Shown: positions 1 to 10,690, numbered from the stretch's first letter. The stretch: 64,000 nt of DNA from Paratinospora sagittata (GCA_035771175.1 CM069610.1:23402501-23466500); one strand, 5' to 3'. The notes: generated from the sequence alone by a model not told the origin. Translations and numbers: made by a program.

Positions 1-40
1 ATATACACAAAGCCGGGAGCTCGAGTTTTACGGACTTTCC

Positions 41-114
41 GATAGCGTGTTATCGGGGCCTATATCGCGCTATTGCCCATTTTACTAAAAATGGAAAGGT
101 CACGGCAACAGCTT
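41..114 (+). repeat. Internal 74 bp subrepeat, unit 1 (example in M1)
   Basis: Opens with GATAGCGTGTTATC, with a second palindrome at +20 (TATATCGCGCTATTG). My ungapped comparison with the next subrepeat (115-188) gives about 35 matches in the first 58 positions, so the repeat is ancient but real. Confidence 0.65.
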
Positions 115-188
115 TATAGCGAAGTATCAAAGGGGATAGCGCGGTATAGACAATTTCTCATAAAAACAAATGTTTTGTTATAGAACCC
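115..188 (+). repeat. Internal 74 bp subrepeat, unit 2 (example in M1)
   Basis: Opens with TATAGCGAAGTATC, with the second palindrome at +20 (GATAGCGCGGTATAG), followed by an A/T-rich second half as in unit 1. Confidence 0.65.
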
Positions 189-262
189 TATCAGCGTGCT
201 GTCAACACGGATAGTGCGCTAGTGCCTTCAGGAAAATCTTGGCAAATTGCTGGATAGCCTTA
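189..262 (+). repeat. Internal ~74 bp subrepeat, unit 3, partly degenerate (example in M1)
   Basis: Opens with TATCAGCGTGCTGTC, with the second palindrome at +21 (GATAGTGCGCTAGTG). It ends in GCTGGATAGCC, which looks like the start of a further, lost unit. Confidence 0.55.
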
Positions 263-310
263 TTTTTGTAAAATTAATATTTTGACACTCAAGAACCATT
301 CCATTAACTC

Positions 311-405
311 AAAACATATTGTATAAGATTCAAAACTTTTAAATAATTCAAAACTCATTGAAATTATGATTAAAACCTTTCGGAAAACATTTTTTCAAAA
401 TGAAA
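311..405 (+). other. Phased A-tracts, predicted curved DNA (example in M1)
   Basis: Runs of 3-4 adenines on one strand lie at 332, 341, 350, 361, 372, 384 and 397, with an outlier at 311. From 332 to 397 the mean spacing is about 10.8 bp, close to the helical repeat. Such phasing is known to bend DNA and is common in satellites. It recurs in every monomer because this block is almost invariant. Confidence 0.55.
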
Positions 406-545
406 TACTATATCGAAGTGATTTTGAAGACTTTGCAGATTTCAGAGTTTTAGTGCTGAGATTGATCGGGAGGTTACCCTACACACCAAAGATCAAACTA
501 ATGCCTTACTTAGGCATGAAATATGTCTTCGTTCTTTTAGCTTGA
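366..545 (+). other. Recurrent 59-codon open frame (example in M1), probably non-coding
   Basis: An ATG-initiated frame begins MIKTFRKTFFQNE and ends in VLLA before TGA. It is open in almost every monomer because the monomers are nearly identical. An extra A plus a linked change shifts it to 73 codons in M3, M9, M11, M15 and M17. A two-base insertion gives 60 codons in M5, M20 and M23. M21 and M24 stop early at an in-frame TAA. I recognise no domain, signal peptide or family, and the class differences inside it are mostly amino-acid changing. I treat it as incidental. Confidence 0.3.
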
Positions 546-551
546 TCTTTG
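487..551 (+). other. Nested inverted repeat / potential stem-loop (example in M1)
   Basis: The outer arms CAAAGATCAA (487-496) and TTGATCTTTG (542-551) are perfectly complementary over 10 bp. Between them is a second perfect 6-bp stem, ATGCCT (501-506) and AGGCAT (512-517), with a 5-base loop. The inner stem is broken in R monomers (ATTGCGTTAC). The outer stem is broken in monomers with CCAAATATCAAAC (M5, M11, M17, M20, M21, M23, M24). Confidence 0.6.
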
Positions 552-1124
552 TAGACTTCGAAAGCTATTGTTTGATGTCTTTTTTGATGCAAGACAATTG
601 ATGTGTTCTTTTTTGTTGTGTTATCTTACCGAGACCACTTCATATATACTTACAACTTAAAACAATGGATAGCCTCTGCAAATCTAAGCACAAAAGGAAT
701 AAAATGAAGGACTTGCTGATCAACGACGTTATCATCAAGACAGATTGCAATTTTGATTCTATTCGAAGCTTGTTTTGACAAATGCAAGAATCAATACTTT
801 CTTCTCTTGAAAAACTCTTTGGAAAGCTCAATCTAACTTGCAAAAATCGTGTGTGTTGTATTTTTGAAAATCAGAAAATGAGTGTTTTATAAAATTAGAA
901 GTTGCGGGTTAAAGGGCAAGAGAGTACAAAATAATTTGAATTCAAAACATTGTTTAATCTAAAGTTGTTTTGGGCGTGCGAGACAATGGGAATCATCTAG
1001 GTGTTAGTAGAGAATATTTCAATTAAGACAACCTGGAGAAATTGTATAAGGAATAGAAAAATCGAGCAAGCAGAAGTGCCCACATTTTTCTCGTTAGAAA
1101 TATCAGATTTTTTTCACAGACGTG

Positions 1125-1450
1125 GATAGCGTGCTATTGGGTTGTGTATCATGTTCTCAATTAACAGATAGCAGGCTATAGCAGATCGATATACACAAAC
1201 CCGAGAGCTCGCGTTTTACGGACTTTCCGATAGCGTGTTATCGAGGCCTATATCGCGCTATTGCCCATTTTACTAAAAATGGAAAGGTCACGGCAACAGC
1301 TTTATAGCGAAGTATCAAAGGGGATAGCGCGGTATAGACAATTTTTCATAAAAACAAATGTTTTGTTATAGAACCCTATCAGCGTGCTGTCGACACGGAT
1401 AGTGCGCTAGTGCCTTCAGGAAAATCTTGGCAAATTGCTGGATAGCCTTA
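1125..1450 (+). repeat. Palindrome-rich ATAGCG module (described on the M1/M2 junction; present in every monomer)
   Basis: This GC-richer stretch holds serial degenerate copies of a palindrome with consensus near ATAGCGYGCTAT. They start at 1125 (GATAGCGTGCTATTG), 1167 (GATAGCAGGCTATAGC), 1229 (GATAGCGTGTTATCG), 1249 (TATATCGCGCTATTG), 1303 (TATAGCGAAGTATC), 1323 (GATAGCGCGGTATAG), 1377 (TATCAGCGTGCTGTC) and 1398 (GATAGTGCGCTAGTG), with a last GGATAGCC. Pairs ~20 bp apart repeat every 74-75 bp. In monomers with the GCGCGC variant (for example 3500-3511) the palindrome is perfect. Similar TATAGCG-type motifs are, to my general knowledge, common near plant DNA-transposon remnants; that origin is only a guess. 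Confidence 0.8.
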
Positions 1451-2374
1451 TTTTTGTAAAATTAATATTTTGACACTCAAGAACCATTCCATTAACTCAA
1501 AACATATTGTATAAGATTAAAAACTTTTAAATAATTCAAAACTCATTGAAATTATGATTAAAACCTTTCGGAAAACATTTTTTCAAAATGAAATACTATA
1601 TCGAAGTGATTTTGAAGACTTTGCAGATTTCAGAGTTTTAGTGCTGAGATTGATCGAGAGGTTACCCTACACACCAAAGATCAAACTAATGCCTTACTTA
1701 GGCATGAGATATGTCTTCGTTCTTTTAGCTTGATCTTTGTAGACTTCGAAAGCTATTGTTTGATGTGTTTTTGATGCAAGACAATTGATGTGTTCTTTTT
1801 TGTTGTGTTATCTTACCGAGACCACTTCATATATACTTACAACTTAAAACAATGGATAGCCTCTGCAAATCTAAGCACAAAAGGGATAAAATGAAGGACT
1901 TGCTGATCAACGACGTTATCATCAAGACAGATTGCAATTTTGATTCTATTCGAAGCTTGTTTTGACAAATGCAAGAATCAATACTTTCTTCTCTTGAAAA
2001 CTCTTTGGAAAGCTCAATCTAACTTGCAAAAATCATTTGTGTTGTATTTTTGAAAATCAGAGAATGAGTGTTTTATAAAATTAGAAGTTGGGGGTTAAAG
2101 GGCAAGAGAGTACAAAATGATTTGAATTCAAAACATTGTTTAATCTAAAGTTGTTTTGGGCGTGCGAGACAATGGGAATCATCTAGGTGTTAGTAGAGAA
2201 TATTTCAATTAAGACAACCTGGAGAAATTGTATAAGGAATAGAAAAATCGAGCAAGCAGAAGTGCCCACATTTTTCTCGTTAGAAATATCAGATTTTTTT
2301 CACAGACGTGGATAGCGTGCTATTGGGTTGTGTATCATGTTCTCAATTGACAGATAGCAGGCTATAGCAGATCG
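1189..2374 (+). repeat. Monomer M2 (class a)
   Basis: 1,186 bp. GAGCTCGCG head, CATAAAAAC, GTGTTTTTGATG, A4 tract (CTTGAAAACTC), AATCATTTGTG and GTTGGGGGTTAAAG. Private GCTGTCGACACGG. Confidence 0.93.
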
Positions 2375-3562
2375 ATATACACAAACCCGAGAGCTCGAGT
2401 TTTACGGACTTTCCGATAGCGTGTTATCGAGGCCTATATCGCGCTATTGCCCATTTTACTAAAAATGGAAAGGTCACGGCAACAGCTTTATAGCGAAGTA
2501 TCAAAGGGGATAGCGCGGTATAGACAATTTTTCAGAAAAACAAATGTTTTGTTATAGAACCCTATCAGCGTGCTGTCAACACTGATAGTGCGCTAGTGCC
2601 TTCAGGAAAATCTTGGCAAATTGCTGGATAGCCTTATTTTTGTAAAATTAATATTTTGACACTCAAGAACCATTCCATTAACTCAAAACATATTGTATAA
2701 GATTAAAAACTTTTAAATAATTCAAAACTCATTGAAATTATGATTAAAACCTTTCGGAAAACATTTTTTCAAAATGAAATACTATATCGAAGTGATTTTG
2801 AAGACTTTGCAGATTTCAGAGTTTTAGTGCTGAGATTGATCGAGAGGTTACCCTACACACCAAAGATCAAACAAAATGCCTTACTTAGGCATGAGATTTG
2901 TCTTCGTTCTTTTAGCTTGATCTTTGTAGACTTCGAAAGCTATTGTTTGATGTGTTCTTGATGCAAGACAATTGATGTGTTCTTTTTTGTTGTGTTATCT
3001 TACCGAGACCACTTCATATATACTTACAACTTAAAACAATGGATAGCCTCTGCAAATCTAAGCACAAAAGGAATAAAATGAAGGACTTGCTGATCAACGA
3101 CGTTATCATCAAGACGGATTGCAATTTTGATTCTATTCGAAGCTTGTTTTGACAAATGCAAGAATCAATACTTTCTTCTCTTGAAAAACTCTTTGGAAAG
3201 CTCAATCTAACTTGCAAAAATCGTGTGTGTTGTATTTTTGAAAATCAGAGAATGAGTGTTTTATAAAATTAGAAGTTGCGGGTTAAAGGGCAAGAGAGTA
3301 CAAAATGATTTGAATTGAAAACATTGTTTAATCTAAAGTTGTTTTGGGCGTGCGAGACAATGGGAATCATCTAGGTGTTAGTAGAGAATATTTCAATTAA
3401 GACAACCTGGAGCAATTGTATAAGGAATAGAAAAATCGAGCAAGCAGAAGTGCCCACATTTTTCTCGTTAGAAATATCAGATTTTTTTCACAGACGTGGA
3501 TAGCGCGCTATTGGGTTGTGTATCATGTTCTCAATTGACAGATAGTAGGCGATAGCAGATCG
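2375..3562 (+). repeat. Monomer M3 (class b)
   Basis: CAGAAAAAC, CACTGATAG, CAAACAAAATGCC, GTGTTCTTGATG, AAGACGGATT, GAATTG (EcoRI site lost), GGAGCAATTG, perfect palindrome ATAGCGCGCTAT (3500-3511) and TAGTAGGCGATAGC end. Confidence 0.93.
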
Positions 3563-4750
3563 ATATACACAAAGCCGGGAGCTCGAGTTTTACGGACTTT
3601 CCGATAGCGTGTTATCGGGGCCTATATCGCGCTATTGCCCATTTTACTAAAAATGGAAAGGTCACGGCAACAGCTTTATAGCGAAGTATCAAAGGGGATA
3701 GCGCGGTATAGACAATTTTTCATAAAAACAAATGTTTTGTTATAGAACCCTACCAGCGTGCTATCAACACTTATAGTGCGCTCGTGCCTTCAGGAAAATT
3801 TTGGCAAATTGCTGGAGAGCCTTATCTTTGAAAAATTAATATTTTGACACTCAAGAACCATTCCATTAACTCAAAACATATTGTATAAGATTAAAAACTT
3901 TTGAATAATTCAAAACTCATTGAAATTATGATTAAAACCTTTCGGAAAACATTTTTTCAAAATGAAATACTATATCGAAGTGATTTTGAAGACTTTGCAG
4001 ATTTCAGAGTTTTAGTGCTGAGATTGATCGGGAGGTTACCCTACACACCAAAGATCAAACTAATGCCTTACTTAGGCATGAGATATGTCTTCGTTCTTTT
4101 AGCTTGATCTTTGTAGACTTCGAAAGCTATTGTTTGATGTCTTTTTTGATGCAAGACAATTGATGTGTTCTTTTTTGTTGTGTTATCTTACCGAGACCAC
4201 TTCATATATACTTACAACTTAAAACAATGGATAGCCTCTGCAAATCTAAGCACAAAAGGGATAAAATGAAGGACTTGCTGATCAACGACGTTATCATCAA
4301 GACAGATTGCAATTTTGATTCTATTCGAAGCTTGTTTTGACAAATGCAAGAATCAATACTTTCTTCTCTTGAAAAACTCTTTGGAAAGCTCAATCTAACT
4401 TGCAAAAATCGTGTGTGTTGTATTTTTGAAAATCAGAGAATGAGTGTTTTATAAAATTAGAAGTTGCGGGTTAAAGGGCAAGAGAGTACAAAATGATTTG
4501 AATTCAAAACATTGTTTAATCTAAAGTTGTTTTGGGCGTGCGAGACAATGGGAATCATCTAGGTGTTAGTAGAGAATATTTCAATTAAGACAACCTGGAG
4601 AAATTGTATAAGGAATAGAAAAATCGAGCAAGCAGAAGTGCCCACATTTTTCTCGTTAGAAATATCAGATTTTTTTCACAGACGTGGATAGCGTGCTATT
4701 GGGTTGTGTATCATGTTCTCAATTGACAGATAGCAGGCTATAGCAGATCG
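3563..4750 (+). repeat. Monomer M4 (class c)
   Basis: Most divergent head of the left domain: CTACCAGCGTGCTATC, CACTTATAGTGCGCTCG, AAATTTTGGC, CTGGAGAGCC, TATCTTTGAAAAA and TTTTGAATAA. The tail is the general type with AATCAGAGAATG and GAGAGTACAAAATG. Confidence 0.93.
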
Positions 4751-5940
4751 ATATACACAAACCCGAGAGCTCGAGTTTTACGGACTTGCCGATAGCGTGT
4801 TATCGAGGCCTATATCGCTCTATTGCCCATTTTACTAAAAATGGAAAGGTCCCGGCAACAGCTTTATAGCGAAGTATCAAAGGGGATAGCGCGGTATAGA
4901 CAATTTTTCAGAAAAACAAATGTTTTGTTATAGAACCCTATCAGCGTGCTGTCAACACTGATAGTGCGCTAGTGCCTTCAGGAAAATCTTGGCAAATTGC
5001 TGGATAGCCTTATTTTTGTAAAATTAATATTTTGACACTTAAGAACCATTCCATTAACTCAAAACATATTGTATAAGATTAAAAACTTTTAAATAATTCA
5101 AAACTCATTGAAATTATGATTAAAACCTTTCGGAAAACATTTTTTCAAAATGAAATACTATATCGAAGTGATTTTGAAGACTTTGCAGATTTCAGAGTTT
5201 TAGTGCTGAGATTGATCGAGAGGTTACCCTCTACACACCAAATATCAAACAAAATGCCTTACTTAGGCATGAGATTTGTCTTCGTTCTTTTAGCTTGATC
5301 TTTGTAGACTTCGAAAGCTATTGTTTGATGTGTTCTTGATGCAAGACAATTGATGTGTTCTTTTTTGTTGTGTTATCTTACCGAGACCACTTCATATATA
5401 CTTACAACTTAAAACAATGGATAGCCTCTGCAAATCTAAGCACAAAAGGAATAAAATGAAGGACTTGCTGATCAACGACGTTATCATCAAGACAGATTGC
5501 AATTTTGATTCTATTCGAAGCTTGTTTATACAAATGCAAGAATCAATACTTTCTTCTCTTGAAAAACTCTTTGGAAAGCTCAATCTAACTTGCAAAAATC
5601 GTGTGTGTTGTATTTTTGAAAATCAGAGAATGAGTGTTTTATAAAATTAGAAGTTGCGGGTTAAAGGGCAAGAGAGTACAAAATGATTTGAATTGAAAAC
5701 ATTGTTTAATCTAAAGTTGTTTTGGGCGTGCGAGACAATGGGAATCATCTAGGTGTTAGTAGAGAATATTTCAATTAAGACAACCTGGAGCAATTGTATA
5801 AGGAATAGAAAAATCGAGCAAGCAGAAGTGCCCACATTTTTCTCGTTAGAAATATCAGATTTTTTTCACAGACGTGGATAGCGCGCTATTGGGTTGTGTA
5901 TCATGTTCTCAATTGACAGATAGCAGGCGATAGCAGATCG
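4751..5940 (+). repeat. Monomer M5 (class d)
   Basis: 1,190 bp. CTTGCCGATAG, TCGCTCTATTG, GGTCCCGG, CACTTAAGAACC, two-base insertion CCCTCTACACACC with AAATATCAAAC, unique TTTATACAA, and b-like tail (GAATTG, GAGCAATTG, GCGCGC). Its head haplotype reappears in M21 and M24. Confidence 0.93.
5417..5644 (+). other. 75-codon open frame unique to M5, probably chance read-through
   Basis: The frame starts at an ATG (MDSLCKSKHKR) and stays open only because M5 has TTTATACAA where every other monomer has TTTTGACAA, turning an in-frame TGA into ATA. Elsewhere it stops after 37 codons. No known domain is recognised. Class variants in it are missense (N/D and H/L near residues 10-12) and seven other monomers carry a one-base deletion in it, so there is no sign of selection on a protein. 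Confidence 0.3.
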
Positions 5941-7128
5941 ATATACACAAAGTCGGGAGCTCGAGTTTTACGGACTTTCCGATAGCGTGTTATCGGGGCC
6001 TATATCGCGCTATTGCCCATTTTACTAAAAATGGAATGGTCACGACAACAGCTTTATAGCGAAGTATCAAAGGGGATAGCGCGGTATAGACAATTTTTCA
6101 TAAAAACAAATGTTTTGTTATAGAACCCTATCAGCGTGCTGTGAACACGGATAGTGCGCTAGTGCCATCAGGAAAATCTTGGCAAATTGCTGGATAGCCT
6201 TATTTTTGTAAAATTAATATTTTGACACTCAAGAACCATTCCATTAACTCAAAACATATTGTATAAGATTAAAAACTTTTCAATAATTCAAAACTCATTG
6301 AAATTATGATTAAAACCTTTCGGAAAACATTTTTTCAAAATGAAATACTATATCGAAGTGATTTTGAAGACTTTGCAGATTTCAGAGTTTTAGTGCTGAG
6401 ATTGATCGGGAGGTTACCCTACACACCAAAGATCAAACTAATGCCTTACTTAGGCATGAGATATGTCTTCGTTCTTTTAGCTTGATCTTTGTAGACTTCG
6501 AAAGCTATTGTTTGATGTCTTTTTTGATGCAAGACAATTGATGTGTTCTTTTTTGTTGTGTTATCTTACCGAGACCACTTCATATATACTTACAACTTAA
6601 AACAATGGATAGCCTCTGCAAATCTAAGCACAAAAGGGATAAAATGAAGGACTTGCTGATCAACGACGTTATCATCAAGACAGATTGCAATTTTGATTCT
6701 ATTCGAAGCTTGTTTTGACAAATGCAAGAATCAATACTTTCTTCTCTTGAAAAACTCTTTGGAAAGCTCAATCTAACTTGCAAAAATCGTGTGTGTTGTA
6801 TTTTTGAAAATCAGAAAATGAGTGTTTTATAAAATTAGAAGTTGCGGGTTAAAGGGCAAGGGAGTACAAAATAATTTGAATTCAAAACATTGTTTAATCT
6901 AAAGTTGTTTTGGGCGTGCGAGACAATGGGAATCATCTAGGTGTTAGTAGAGAATATTTCAATTAAGACAACCTGGAGAAATTGTATAAGGAATAGAAAA
7001 ATCGAGCAAGCAGAAGTGCCCACATTTTTCTCGTTAGAAATATCAGATTTTTTTCACAGACGTGGATAGCGTGCTATTGGGTTGTGTATCATGTTCTCAA
7101 TTGACAGATAGCAGGCTATAGCAGATCG
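5941..7128 (+). repeat. Monomer M6 (class e head, f-like tail)
   Basis: AGTCGGGAGC, GGTCACGACAAC and CATAAAAAC; private GGAATGGTC, CTGTGAACACGG, TGCCATCAGG and TTTTCAATAA (the last shared with M7). Tail AATCAGAAAATG, CAAGGGAGTAC and ACAAAATAATTT. Confidence 0.93.
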
Positions 7129-8316
7129 ATATACACAAACCCGAGAGCTCGAGTTTTACGGACTTTCCGATAGCGTGTTATCGAGGCCTATATCGCGCTA
7201 TTGCCCATTTTACTAAAAATGGAAAGTTCACGGCAACAGCTTTATAGCGAAGTATCAAAGGGGATAGCGCGGTATAGACAATTTTTCAGAAAAACAAATG
7301 TTTTGTTATAGAACCCTATCAGCGTGCTGTCAAAACTGATAGTGCGCTAGTGCCTTCAGGAAAATCTTGGCAAATTGCTGGATAGCCTTATTTTTGTAAA
7401 ATTAATATTTTGACACTCAAGAACCATTCCATTAACTCAAAACATATTGTATAAGATTAAAAACTTTTCAATAATTCAAAACTCATTGAAATTATGATTA
7501 AAACCTTTCGGAAAACATTTTTTCAAAATGAAATACTATATCGAAGTGATTTTGAAGACTTTGCAGATTTCAGAGTTTTAGTGCTGAGATTGATCGGGAG
7601 GTTACCCTACACACCAAAGATCAAACTAATGCCTTACTTAGGCATGAGATATGTCTTCGTTCTTTTAGCTTGATCTTTGTAGACTTCGAAAGCTATTGTT
7701 TGATGTCTTTTTTGATGCAAGACAATTGATGTGTTCTTTTTTGTTGTGTTATCTTACCGAGACCACTTCATATATACTTACAACTTAAAACAATGGATAG
7801 CCTCTGCAAATCTAAGCACAAAAGGAATAAAATGAAGGACTTGCTGATCAACGACGTTATCATCAAGACAGATTGCAATTTTGATTCTATTCGAAGCTTG
7901 TTTTGACAAATGCAAGAATCAATACTTTCTTCTCTTGAAAAACTCTTTGGAAAGCTCAATCTAACTTGCAAAAATCGTGTGTGTTGTATTTTTGAAAATC
8001 AGAAAATGAGTGTTTTATAAAATTAGAAGTTGCGGGTTAAAGGGCAAGAGAGTACAAAATAATTTGAATTCAAAACATTGTTTAATCTAAAGTTGTTTTG
8101 GGCGTGCGAGACAATGGGAATCATCTAGGTGTTAGTAGAGAATATTTCAATTAAGACAACCTGGAGAAATTGTATAAGGAATAGAAAAATCGAGCAAGCA
8201 GAAGTGCCCACATTTTTCTCGTTAGAAATATCAGATTTTTTTCACAGACGTGGATAGCGTGCTATTGGGTTGTGTATCATGTTCTCAATTGACAGATAGC
8301 AGGCTATAGCAGATCG
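7129..8316 (+). repeat. Monomer M7 (class f)
   Basis: ACCCGAGAGC head with CAGAAAAAC, private GGAAAGTTCACGG and GTCAAAACTG, TTTTCAATAA shared with M6, and tail AATCAGAAAATG and ACAAAATAATTT. Confidence 0.93.
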
Positions 8317-9502
8317 ATATACACAAACCCGAGAGCTCGCGTTTTACGGACTTTCCGATAGCGTGTTATCGAGGCCTATATCGCGCTATTGCCCATTTTA
8401 CTAAAAATGGAAAGGTCACGGCAACAGCTTTATAGCGAAGTATCAAAGGGGATAGCGCGGTATAGACAATTTTTCATAAAAACAAATGTTTTGTTATAGA
8501 ACCCTATCAGCGTGCTGTCAACACGGATAGTGCGCTAGTGCCTTCAGGAAAATCTTGGCAAATTGCTGGATAGCCTTATTTTTGTAAAATTAATATTTTG
8601 ACACTCAAGAACCATTCCATTAACTCAAAACATATTGTATAAGATTAAAAACTTTTAAATAATTCAAAACTCATTGAAATTATGATTAAAACCTTTCGGA
8701 AAACATTTTTTCAAAATGAAATACTATATCGAAGTGATTTTGAAGACTTTGCAGATTTCAGAGTTTTAGTGCTGAGATTGATCGAGAGGTTACCCTACAC
8801 ACCAAAGATCAAACTAATGCCTTACTTAGGCATGAGATATGTCTTCGTTCTTTTAGCTTGATCTTTGTAGACTTCGAAAGCTATTGTTTGATGTGTTTTT
8901 GATGCAAGACAATTGATGTGTTCTTTTTTGTTGTGTTATCTTACCGAGACCACTTCATATATACTTACAACTTAAAACAATGGATAGCCTCTGCAAATCT
9001 AAGCACAAAAGGGATAAAATGAAGGACTTGCTGATCAACGACGTTATCATCAAGACAGATTGCAATTTTGATTCTATTCGAAGCTTGTTTTGACAAATGC
9101 AAGAATCAATACTTTCTTCTCTTGAAAACTCTTTGGAAAGCTCAATCTAACTTGCAAAAATCATTTGTGTTGTATTTTTGAAAATCAGAGAATGAGTGTT
9201 TTATAAAATTAGAAGTTGGGGGTTAAAGGGCAAGAGAGTACAAAATGATTTGAATTCAAAACATTGTTTAATCTAAAGTTGTTTTGGGCGTGCGAGACAA
9301 TGGGAATCATCTAGGTGTTAGTAGAGAATATTTCAATTAAGACAACCTGGAGAAATTGTATAAGGAATAGAAAAATCGAGCAAGCAGAAGTGCCCACATT
9401 TTTCTCGTTAGAAATATCAGATTTTTTTCACAGACGTGGATAGCGTGCTATTGGGTTGTGTATCATGTTCTCAATTGACAGATAGCAGGCTATAGCAGAT
9501 CG
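8317..9502 (+). repeat. Monomer M8 (class a)
   Basis: 1,186 bp; matches M2 at all class sites, including CTCGCG, the A4 tract, AATCATTTGTG and GTTGGGGGTTAAAG, without the private GTCGAC of M2. Confidence 0.93.
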
Positions 9503-10690
9503 ATATACCCAAACCCGAGAGCTCGAGTTTTACGGACTTTCCGATAGCGTGTTATCGAGGCCTATATCGCGCTATTGCCCATTTTACTAAAAATGGAAAG
9601 GTCACGGCAACAGCTTTATAGCGAAGTATCAAAGGGGATAGCGCGGTATAGACAATTTTTCAGAAAAACAAATGTTTTGTTATAGAACCCTATCAGCGTG
9701 CTGTCAACACTGATAGTGCGCTAGTGCCTTCAGGAAAATCTTGGCAAATTGCTGGATAGCCTTATTTTTGTAAAATTAATATTTTGACACTCAAGAACCA
9801 TTCCATTAACTCAAAACATATTGTATAAGATTAAAAACTTTTAAATAATTCAAAACTCATTGAAATTATGATTAAAACCTTTCGGAAAACATTTTTTCAA
9901 AATGAAATACTATATCGAAGTGATTTTGAAGACTTTGCAGATTTCAGAGTTTTAGTGCTGAGATTGATCGAGAGGTTACCCTACACACCAAAGATCAAAC
10001 AAAATGCCTTACTTAGGCATGAGATTTGTCTTCGTTCTTTTAGCTTGATCTTTGTAGACTTCGAAAGCTATTGTTTGATGTGTTCTTGATGCAAGACAAT
10101 TGATGTGTTCTTTTTTGTTGTGTTATCTTACCGGGACCACTTCATATATACTTACAACTTAAAACAATGGATAGCCTCTGCAAATCTAAGCACAAAAGGA
10201 ATAAAATGAAGGACTTGCTGATCAACGACGTTATCATCAAGACGGATTGCAATTTTGATTCTATTCGAAGCTTGTTTTGACAAATGCAAGAATCAATACT
10301 TTCTTCTCTTGAAAAACTCTTTGGAAAGCTCAATCTAACTTGCAAAAATCGTGTGTGTTGTATTTTTGAAAATCAGAGAATGAGTGTTTTATAAAATTAG
10401 AAGTTGCGGGTTAAAGGGCAAGAGAGTACAAAATGATTTGAATTGAAAACATTGTTTAATCTAAAGTTGTTTTGGGCGTGCGAGACAATGGGAATCATCT
10501 AGGTGTTAGTAGAGAATATTTCAATTAAGACAACCTGGAGCAATTGTATAAGGAATAGAAAAATCGAGCAAGCAGAAGTGCCCACATTTTTCTCGTTAGA
10601 AATATCAGATTTTTTTCACAGACGTGGATAGCGCGCTATTGGGTTGTGTATCATGTTCTCAATTGACAGATAGTAGGCGATAGCAGATCG
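9503..10690 (+). repeat. Monomer M9 (class b)
   Basis: Near copy of M3, including AAGACGG and TAGTAGGCGATAGC. Private changes: ATATACCCAAAC at its start and TACCGGGACC before the landmark. Confidence 0.93.

Larger units (their letters stand above)
1..1188 (+). repeat. Monomer M1 (mosaic: c-like head, f tail)
   Basis: Head AGCCGGGAGC with TATCGGGGCC; tail AATCAGAAAATG and ACAAAATAATTT. Private changes: TTTCTCATAAAA (~156), GCATGAAATATG (~514) and CAATTAACAGATAG (~1160). Confidence 0.93.
1189..8316 (+). repeat. Left higher-order repeat copy 1 (M2-M7, classes a-f, 7,128 bp)
   Basis: Six monomers of 1186, 1188, 1188, 1190, 1188 and 1188 bp. M2, M3 and M4 match M8, M9 and M10 (and M14, M15, M16) at nearly all diagnostic sites of the head half. 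The correspondence is looser at M5/M11 and M6/M12, whose halves have partly been exchanged. Confidence 0.85.

Noticed and set aside
381..400. CENP-B box-like match near CTTTCGGAAAACA
   Set aside because: It has TTCG, but the essential CGGG part of the box is absent at the right spacing.
640..660. TATA-box promoter at TTCATATATACTTAC
   Set aside because: A lone AT-rich match in an AT-rich satellite, with no gene downstream or other promoter element.
640..843. Minus-strand 63-67 codon frame found in most monomers
   Set aside because: It begins at TTG rather than ATG (first internal Met at residue 37) and runs antisense to another short frame. Seven monomers break it by a one-base deletion in the A-tract, and S monomers lose its first four codons. 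It shows no domain; its repetition only reflects the repeat.
2740..2961. Plus-strand 73-codon frame (also at 9868, 12244, 16993, 19369)
   Set aside because: A frame-shifted version of the 59-codon frame caused by CAAACAAAATG; no recognisable domain, and no ribosomal or promoter context.
3901..4107. Plus-strand 68-codon frame with extended N-terminus (also at 11029 and 18154)
   Set aside because: The extension depends on a TTG start created by TTTTGAATAA in class c; the ATG lies nine codons in and gives the usual 59 codons.
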